Below, one piece after another: positions 34,920-43,200 of a stretch of 64,000 nucleotides of DNA. Position numbers and translations under genes: made by a program. A model generated the notes under the pieces. That model was not told the origin of the DNA. It worked only from the letters and a program-made list of their open reading frames with translations, and ran no database searches. Position 1 is the first letter of the stretch. Each line of letters starts with the position of its first letter. This stretch comes from Streptomyces hayashii (GTDB taxonomy: Bacteria; Actinomycetota; Actinomycetes; Streptomycetales; Streptomycetaceae): the NCBI RefSeq assembly GCF_024539815.1, contig NZ_JAHHIU010000090.1, positions 1 through 64,000 on the forward strand. The letters run 5' to 3'.

Positions 34920-35317
34920 ACCGGCAGGCCGCCGGTCACCTCAGAACCCCGCACAGACCCCGGCCGTGCCACAGCGCGCCTGCGCGCCTTTCTCACCCTG
35001 ACCGGATTCGAAGTCAACGGGTGCCGGTCGATCAGGACCACAGTTTCCCGACCGCCCCTCACCTTGCAGGACGCCTGGGTGTGCAGGTCCCGATAGTGAC
35101 CGCATGACCGCTGTTCATCGTCCAATACCGTAGGTTCGACGGGCAGTACCGGCGAAGAGGAATTCGCGCTCGGAGATCGAGTTCCTGGTGACCCTCATCC
35201 GCCCAGCAGGCCAAGCCCGTGTCGATGAGGGCGTCGATGGCGCCATGGGCGCGGGCGGTTGTGTTGAGGGGCGCCAGACCCTCTGGCAGGGTGCGGGCAT
35301 CGAACGGGGAGGGACCC
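34920..35317. other. 398-bp intergenic stretch without a supported gene
   Basis: Short frames on both strands look like coding scraps (for example a minus-strand frame reading NTTARAHGAIDALIDTGLA near 35.2 kb), but none has start, length and motif together. It may hold remains of deleted genes at the edge of the accessory block. A GGGAGGG at its end serves the next gene. Confidence 0.4.
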
Positions 35318-36115
35318 ATGCTGAAGCAAGTCGCCGAGGGTGTACTGATCCACCAGAGTGAGTTGCTCGAAAACAACACCGTTGTCGTGCAGGGCAGGGA
35401 CGGCGTGCTACTCGTGGACGCCGGCATTACCGGTGCCGAAATGACCTGCCTGGCGAACGACCTGCGCGAGCTGGGCCGGCCCGTGGTGGCAGGGTTCTCG
35501 ACGCATCCTGACTGGGATCACGTGCTCTGGCACGCCGAACTCGGCGAAGCGCCCCGTTACGGAACAGCCCGCTGCGCGGACTTTATGCAGAATGTGTTGT
35601 CGAACGCGGACTGGAAGGCCGGCGTCGCCGAGGCGCTGCCGCCGGAAATCGCCGAGGACACACCGCTCGACCTGTACGGCCTGATCACTGGTCTGCCTGC
35701 TGAAACCGCACAGCTTCCCTGGGACGGCCCCAAGGTGCGGATCATCGAGCATCCGGCGCATGCCCCGGGCCATGCGGCCCTGTTGATCGAAGAACGCCGA
35801 GTTCTCATCGCCGGCGACATGCTCTCCGACGTCTTCGTTCCCATGCTCGACGACACGGATAACCCGATTGAGGACTACCTCGTCGGGCTGGGGTTGCTTG
35901 AGGGCGTAGCGGGCAACGTCGATGTCCTCATCCCCGGACATGGGTCCGTCGCCAGGGATGCGGAGGTACGCGCAAGGATCAAACTGGACCGAGCGTACGT
36001 GGAGGACCTACGTGACGCCCGGGTTTCCGGCGACCCACGGGTCGTATCGCCCAAACCCGGCTGGGAGTGGGCAAGCGACATTCACGAAGGGCAGGCCCGA
36101 AACCTCGCCCGATGA
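35318..36115 (+). CDS. metallo-beta-lactamase-fold hydrolase with variant metal motif
   Basis: 265 aa from the ATG at 35318 (GGGAGGG upstream). MBL fold: strand VVVQGRDGVLLVDAG, a metal motif reading HPDWDH at 63-68 where the usual form is HxHxDH, HPAHAPGHAALLIE, IAGDMLSD and IPGHGS. The second His of motif one is Asp65, which would change the first metal site. The order otherwise matches small thiol-ester/lactonase-type hydrolases. Substrate unknown. Confidence 0.75.
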   Translation: MLKQVAEGVLIHQSELLENNTVVVQGRDGVLLVDAGITGAEMTCLANDLRELGRPVVAGFSTHPDWDHVLWHAELGEAPRYGTARCADFMQNVLSNADWKAGVAEALPPEIAEDTPLDLYGLITGLPAETAQLPWDGPKVRIIEHPAHAPGHAALLIEERRVLIAGDMLSDVFVPMLDDTDNPIEDYLVGLGLLEGVAGNVDVLIPGHGSVARDAEVRARIKLDRAYVEDLRDARVSGDPRVVSPKPGWEWASDIHEGQARNLAR

Positions 36116-36317
36116 AGCAAGCGCGAAGGGACGCCTGACCGGAGAGCTGCTTCCGCCACGAGAAGCCCCTGCCGGTGAGCCTCTTCTGGACTGGCGGCGC
36201 TGATGGCGAGTTGGACGGTCCTGCGCAACTACGGAGCTCCTGGTGGACGGATTCTCGACCGAGATCACCAGTGTCCGCCTGGAGCTTCGCGTGCTTGTCT
36301 GTCCGCCCTCTACGGGC

Positions 36318-36557
36318 TCCGACTGGCACGACACCGGCCACGCCTTCACACGACCCGACGGACACCTGATCGAACCCGCCACCCTCACACGGCAGTTCAA
36401 CGCATTGCTCCGCGACGCTGACCTGCGGCCGGTCCGGCTTCACGACCTCCGCCACTCAACGGCAACCCTCCTCTTGGAGCAAGGCGTCGAACTCGTCGTC
36501 ATCAAGGAGCTTCTGGGCCCGGTGGGGTATTCTCTGCAGCTTCCAGGAATCCGATAA
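36318..36557 (+). pseudogene. tyrosine recombinase (integrase) C-terminal stub
   Basis: Residues HAFTRPDGHLIEPATLTRQF and VRLHDLRHSTATLLLEQGVE match the C-terminal catalytic domain of phage/ICE integrases, including the HDLRHS box with catalytic His and Arg. The catalytic Tyr region (usually ~30 residues later) is missing: sequence diverges after VIKELLG and stops. No N-terminal domain is upstream. It is a dead fragment marking past integration. Confidence 0.8.
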
Positions 36558-36572
36558 ATAGACTGCACCTAC

Positions 36573-37157
36573 TCAAGCAATCGGTCTACGCAATGGATCA
36601 AATCGGTCCCATTCGAGTTCCCAGAATGCTTTAAATCCATTCTTCTTCACGAATTCTCGCTCAGATGAATAGATTGGATAGACGCCCACAAAGTCCACTG
36701 CATCCTCACTCCGGCCCCCCGACTCGGCCAGACCCATGCTAAACGGGACGAGCCCCAGACCACTCGGCGGATTTCCCAGAAGAAGGCTCGACATCCCCGA
36801 CTCTTCGACAAATCGCTGCGCATAGCCAAGTGCGCGACCAGGATCAAAGGGCGAAAGTCCGCGCAGCGCGCCAACGGCCCTGGCCGGAACACCGGCCCAA
36901 GACAAATCCTGGCTTCGAATTGTAATGACCATTTCGTGACGACTGGCCACCCCGCCTCCGGAGCTTGAAAGCGAGAGCCCGTACGTGACCCCGGTCAGGA
37001 GACCGGGGCCCGGCACGTCCCTGTATCCGAGGGAGAGAACGCGGCCATCGCTCGGGTCACGCGGCTCAACCTCCTCAATGATCGGGTCCGCACCCGTCAT
37101 GGCGCGCAGGTGCGCCAGGTACAGGGCAAGCCGCTCAGCGGTGTCACGACCAGTCAC
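36573..37157 (-). CDS. SUFU (suppressor-of-fused)-like immunity protein
   Basis: 194 aa from a GTG with GGAG 9 nt upstream. The fold pattern of SUFU-type immunity proteins is visible: ALYLAHLRAMTGADPIIEEV, RHEMVITIRSQDLSW, and the diagnostic C-terminal VGVYPIYSSEREFVKKNGFKAFWEL. In polymorphic toxin systems SUFU proteins neutralise the toxin encoded next door. The gene starts 65 bp after the toxin stop on the same strand and shares its lower GC content. It is therefore the presumed antidote for the RHS toxin tip. Confidence 0.75.
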   Translation of the reverse strand: MTGRDTAERLALYLAHLRAMTGADPIIEEVEPRDPSDGRVLSLGYRDVPGPGLLTGVTYGLSLSSSGGGVASRHEMVITIRSQDLSWAGVPARAVGALRGLSPFDPGRALGYAQRFVEESGMSSLLLGNPPSGLGLVPFSMGLAESGGRSEDAVDFVGVYPIYSSEREFVKKNGFKAFWELEWDRFDPLRRPIA

Positions 37158-37222
37158 TTCAGACGCTCCGCAAGGAATAGACAGTGTGGTGAATGATAGC
37201 CGCTTCGATCCCTTCTATGGAG

Positions 37223-40200
37223 CTAGCCGAGATCACCCTCGTCCCACCACCCTTGATAGGAAGGCACCCATTTGGTTCGAGACTGGTCAATAAATGAATT
37301 AAACTCGTCAGCTCGCCCTGCTGGAATCCTGAACTCAGTTACACCCTGGAGGCCATTTTTGTTCTCAAGGGGGAATTCAAGATCTCCGAATGTCTTTTCT
37401 GCAGCCCCTCCCGCATTCGAATCCAGGAATGCAGAATCCATATAGAACACATGGAATCCGGGATCGTGCCCATTCCCCGCATACTGCGCCGCACCCTCCG
37501 GCATGTTGGAGAGGTAGATAGTCGCATGATTTCCGCTGTGATTGGCAGGGTTCAAACCATGGGCTTCGCTCGCCTGATTTCCCACTCCGGGAGATCGGTA
37601 GAGTGGGATCGCACATTTCTCACCGTCACCCCCTTCGGTATTGTGCACCAATATCGACGTGCCGCCCGCCACGACATAGTACGTGTGGAGTTCCTGGACG
37701 GTGAGGTTCCAGCGATCGGCAGTACCGGGTGTGGGGTGCGTGGTGACGACATGGGCGTGGTGGTTGGCGGAAGTGTTGAGACTGTCGCCGCTGTGGAGTT
37801 TGCCGGCAGGTACCCAGGCGTGTGCGGTGTCGTCCCAGAAGGGGTGGTTGGCGGTGGTGTGGATGGTGGCCCTGCGGCCGTCCTCGGTGCGAACGGTGAC
37901 GTCGAGCAGGTCGTGGTCGTGGTTGATCCACACGTGTTGGACAGGGCGCGAACCGACATGCTTGCCCGTCTTCTGATCGGCTGATTCGACCTTGTCGCCG
38001 GCCTTGATCTTGCCGATCGCCTTGGTCTTGCCCCCGGACATGAGGACGGGCGTGTCAGGGGAGAAGCTGCAGCGGGCCGCCGATTCGGCGGGCTTCGTGC
38101 CGGCGTTGCCTTCCTCCGGCTTGCTCGGCCTGGCCGCTTTCGCGTTCGTCTCTACAGCATGCTCCTGCGCGTTCGCCCGCTTCAGCGCCGCCAGGTCCGC
38201 CACGTCCGACGCCGCTTCGTCGACGGCCTTGGCACCCGCGCCGGCCGCGGCCGCCGCGTCGGCGTCGGCTCCGCCCCTGGCCGTGTTGACCAGCGCGCTT
38301 TCACCTTCACCCACCGCACCGCGCTCCAGTGCCCCGATGCCGCTGCCTTCCATGCCCCCACCGGAGACGACGCCGCCCGCGATCTCGCAGGCCTGGTCGT
38401 GGTCCGCTCCGCTTCCCGTGAGCCAGAACTCGCACACGGACAGCGAGCGGATGGCCAGACCGATGTCCACGATGCTGCTGTAGAGGAGGTCGGGGGCGGC
38501 CTTCGGGTCGGGCGGAGTCGCGGGGGGCGTGAGGCCGGGAGAGGGCTGCGGGGTGGAGCTTCCGCCGCCGCCACTGGAGGTGCTGGTGGGCGCGGGCGCC
38601 GGGGACGGGGACGGCGTCGGACCGCAGTCGATGACGCACTTGTTCATCGACGGGTAGTTGTACCAGTCGTCGAATCCCGTGGGGTCGCTGCTGCTGGCGG
38701 GGTTGTCGGCGGCGTAGGTGTAGCCGCCCATCTGGTTGGGGTCGCCGGCCTGGAAGATCGGGTCCGGGGTGAGGAAGCGACCGATGACGGGGTCGTAGTT
38801 GCGGGCGCCGAGCAGGTTGAGGCCGGTGACGGGATCGGCCGGCTGACCGAGGAAGCCGTGGTTCTCGTCCGGCGCCACCCAGGAACCGGGCTTGGTGCCG
38901 CGCGGGTTGCCCCAGGGATCGAAGGAGCGGCGGGTGACGGCCAGCGTGGCTGCGTTGACGGCGGTCAGGGCGGTGCCCTGCCCATTGGCTACCTGGTAGG
39001 TGACCGTGCCGGTACTGGAGCGAGTGACGGTGGTGCCGTCCGGACCGGTGATGTTGCGCAGGCCGGTCCAGGTCTTCGCGGCGACGTTGAGGGTGATCTG
39101 CTCGGTTCCGCCGAAGAGGTAGAGGACGCGTGTCTTGTCCACGCCGTCGACCGCGGCGGTCTGCTCCAGGAGACCGCCCTTGGCGTCGTACAGGTATTTG
39201 CTGGTGTTGGTGTGGGTGCCGGAGGTCGTGGCGACGGTGGCGGTGTGGCCTTCGGCGTCGTAGGTGAAGGTCTGGCTCTGGCCCGCCGGTATCGCGCCGG
39301 TGGCGGCGCTCGTCCAGGTCTGGCCGCTGCCGCCGCAGGTGGCGATGGTCAGCTGGGTGCCGTTGGTGGCGGAGGCTCCCGGGTCGGTCAGGCACACCGC
39401 GCTGTTGGCGTTGTTGACCAGGGTGCCGGTGGTGGTGACCTTCCACTTCTGGGTGGCATCGGTCTTGCAGGTGTCGATCACCACGAGGGTGCCCGAGGCC
39501 GTCGCGTTGCCGGAGGTGTCCAGGCACATGCCGAGGACCTTCACCGTGCCATCGGTGCCGATCGTCAGCTTCTCGCTGGTGGCCCCGTTGCAGGTGTTGA
39601 TCTGCACCTTCGTGCCCGCGGTGGTGGAGCCGCCCGCGTCGTCGACGCACCGCTTCCCGCCGCCGGAGATCGTGAAGGCGGTGGACAGCGGGCCGGTGGT
39701 CGTCACCTTCCGGCTCATGGTGTCGCCCGCGTTCACGTTGCCGTAGGCGGGGTCGGCGTACGTCGACGTGATGGTCGCGGTGCCGGCCGGGTTGGTGAGG
39801 GTGGCCGTCCCCGCCTGGTCGGGCAGCGTCGCGGCCGCCGTGCCGTTGACGCCGGGGTAGGCGATGTTCTGCGTGATGTCGCTGAGTGCGTTGCCGGTGG
39901 CGTCGTGGTTGACCGTGCCGGTGCGGTCGCCGAGCTGGTCGTAGGTGTAGGTCTGCCAGTACGGGGCGGGTCCGCCGACGGTGGTGGCCGTGATGGGTGC
40001 CGTGGTGGTCGTCTGCACCCGCGCGGTGTTGCAGCCGCCGACGGCGCCGACCGTGGCCGCCGTGGGAGTGGTGATGCCCGCGGTGTCCGTCCAGGCGGCG
40101 GTCAGCCGCTGGAAGGAGTCGTAGGTGAAGCACTGGGTGTCGTGCGCGGTGTTGTTCTGCAGGTCGTCGGTCGCGGTGAGTTCACCGGCCTGGTTGTAGC

Positions 40201-43200
40201 GCAGGTTGACGACGTCCAGCGCCGTGGCCGAGGTCTGCACCATGCTGCTCGTCTGGGTGACGCGTCCCGTGGTGGCGTCGTACTGGGCGAAGGTCGCCAG
40301 TTCCTTGCCGGTGGGGCCGTAGTTGGCCTGCAGCACGCGGCCGAACGCGTCGTGGACGGCGGTGTCCAGGTAGGCGGGCGTGTTGGCGGAGTTGATGAAA
40401 CCGCCGATGCCGTCGAGGTTGCCCTGCTGGGTGTAGCCGTAGTCGATGTCCTCGGCCGGCAGATTGCCGTCCGCCTGGTAGTGCGCGGTGGAGAGCAGCC
40501 CGACGTTCGGGGTGTAGCGGGCCGTGGAGGTGTACGTGACGGTGCCGGACGTGGGCGCGCTGCTCTGTCCGGCGGCGGCGAAGCCTTCGGCGGCCGGGAT
40601 CGTCAGTGTGGTGCCCAGCGGCTGGTAGGCCGTGTTGTAACCGGTGACGGCCTGGGTGTACGACGACCCCGAGGCGCCCCCGACGTAACGGGTGGCCGAG
40701 GTCGCGTAGCCCTTCTCCAGCGTGTCGTACGCCTGGGACACCAGCAGCTTGGACGGGTCAGGGGTGGCGGACCAGGCGGCGGCGTATTCGGCGGTGGGAC
40801 GGTTGTCCCAGTCGTAGGTGAAGGACAGCGCCTGGCCGCGCGCGTCGGTGGTCTGCAGCAGGTTGCCGGTCACGTCGTACTTGTCGAACGTGCTCCTGCC
40901 GACGTTCGGGTCGGTCTGAGAGGTCTTCTGGCCGAGCAGGTTGTATGTGTACGACCAGGTGTTGCCCGCGCTGTCCTTGATCGAGTCGATCTGGCCGGCG
41001 GGGGTGTAGGTGTAGCGGGTGGTGGCGTCGGCCGCCGGGACGGCGTTCGCCGTGCCCTGCTTCCACAGCACGGAGCCGCCGGAGGCGACGACGGTCACCG
41101 TGGAGTCGTTGCGCACCTGGAAGGTGGCGCCGGCGGTGGCCGTCAGGCCGGTCGTCCACAGCTGGGCCGCGGCCGTGCTGTAGACGACCAGGTTGCCGTC
41201 GGTGCCGAACCTGGCCCAGGCGCCAGGGTGACCGCCGGTGCCGGAGGACCACATGGTCGCGCCGGTCGCCAGGGCGGAGAGCACGAGGTTGCCGTCCGCC
41301 TGCATGGTCAAACGCACGCTGTCGGAGGTCAGCGAGGTACCCGAGGGGATCACCGAGCCGCCGGGCAGGGTGACCGTGGAGCCGGTGTTCTTCACCATGG
41401 TGCTGGTGGTCTGGCCGATGGCGTTGGTGAAGGAGGCGGTGGAACGGCCCCCGGCCGGCGCCGTGGTGTCGACCTCGTCGGCCCCCGGGTAGCTGATCGA
41501 GGTGTGCCACTGCTCGACGGCCTGGTGCCAGAGAGTCCCCTTGAGGGGCCGGCCCTGCCCGTCGTACGTGGAGGTGGACTCCGAGGGGATCTGGTTCTCG
41601 TTCGCCGCGTACAGCGTGGTCGACGGGAAGTCGTTCGGCTCGGAGTACGGCGCGTAGGCAGCGACCTGCCAGCCGTGCGAGTCGTAGAAGGTGTCCGAGA
41701 TGACGCGGCCGGAGTTGGAGTCGCCCATCGCGGTGGACTGGCTCTGTCGCGGCTGGAGCATGCCGTCGTAGATCGTGATCGAGGTGGCGTACGTGCCGTC
41801 CTCGCGCAGCGTCTTGGAGGTGACGGACGTCGGTGCGCCCGGCTGGGTGATCGTGTCTCCGGGCGCGGGTACGGCGCCGGGGTTGATGGAGTAGTCGAAG
41901 GTGCGGTCCGGGCTCTGGCCGGCTGCCTTGTCCCGGCCGGGCAGCCACACCGCGGTGCGCCTGCCCAGCGCGTCGTAGGTCATGTCGGTCGTGCGACCGT
42001 TGGCATCGACGTTCTCGGTGGACAGTCCCCGCAGCGGGTCGAGGGAGGAAGTGACCGTCCAGTTCTTGGAGTTGGTGGTGGTGATGCCGGTGGGATTGGT
42101 GTTCTCGCCGGTCGAGGTCCAGGGAGGGGTGAAGGCCGTGTGGGTGTTCTGCCCGGTGACGTCCAGGGTGTCGGTGATCCGCCCCGCGCCGTCGTACTTC
42201 ATCGCCGAGTCGGTCTGCCAGTTCTCCGTGGTGCCCGTGTAGCCGGTGGCCTTGCGCACTGCGGTGACCCGACCGGTCGCCGTGCTGCCGGTCTGCTCAA
42301 GCTGCCCGAAGGTTCCCAGATTCGTGAGGCTGCCGTCACCGTCGTAGTAGAGCTTCTTGTCGGCCAGGAGTGTGGTGGCGCTCGGCGTGGTGCCGCACGG
42401 GCCACTGACGGCGGTGACCTGGGCCGGGTAGGCCAGGGCCATCGAGTTACCGGACGGCGGCGTCGCGTAGGTCGTGGTGGTGCACTTCTCCTGCTTCGGG
42501 TCGACGCCGTCACCGTGCTGGTTGACGGAGGACAGGCGGCCCTGGCTGTCGTACGCCGTGTCGGTCCTGGTGTGCCGCCAGGTCCCGTTGGAGGTGAGCT
42601 CGTATTTCAGGGAGCTGCCGGACTTGATCCGGTGCGCGGTGAGGTCGGGCAGGGTGGACAGGGCCGGCTCGGTCTCACCGGGGTTGTCCTCCTGGGTCCA
42701 GTCCGTCCAGGGCGATCGGTGGGAGGAAGCGGTGCTGGTGAAGGTGAACGGGCCGTTGACGCTGACGGCGTCGACGGAGCCGCCGGCCTGGGTGTAGGTG
42801 TCGTCTTCGAGCATGCTGCCGGACAGTTGGTCCGAGTCGGTCACGCTCAGCACGGTGCTGCCGCCGACCTTGGCGTCGACGGTGACGGAGCGGCGGCTGC
42901 CGTCGGCCTTGTAGTCGCCGTCCATGCCCTGCAGGTAGGTGGTGGTCCGCTGAGTGACGGGCTCGGGGCTCTGGCCGGTCTGCACGGTGACGGTGCGGAA
43001 GCCGCGGAACTGGTCCCAGGTCCGGTACTGATCGTCGGTCAGCGCCGAGTCGTCGCGGTGCCAGGCCGGGCCGGAGTAGCTGTAGCGGGAGACCTGGGTC
43101 TCGGAGCCCGCCGGGTTGTTCTGTGCGTCCGGCTTGTACTGGCCCGCGATGGTCAGGTCGGACACGGCCACGCTGTCGACCGTGACCTTGTTGAACCAGT

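Noticed and set aside
34965..35035. Possible Fic/Doc toxin scrap (RLRAFLTLTGFEVNG) after the ATP-grasp gene
   Set aside because: Only ~20 residues resemble the helix after the Fic motif; there is no HPFxxGNGR box or start codon.
35115..35427. Minus-strand frame with NTTARAHGAIDALIDTGLACWADEG
   Set aside because: It reads somewhat protein-like but overlaps the start of the MBL gene and has no recognisable family or ribosome-binding site; left as a possible remnant.
37223..37639. Assigning the toxin tip to a named ART family (for example HYD1)
   Set aside because: The first motif has Arg rather than His-Tyr and I cannot place the third catalytic residue; kept as unassigned with an ART-like fold as a hypothesis.
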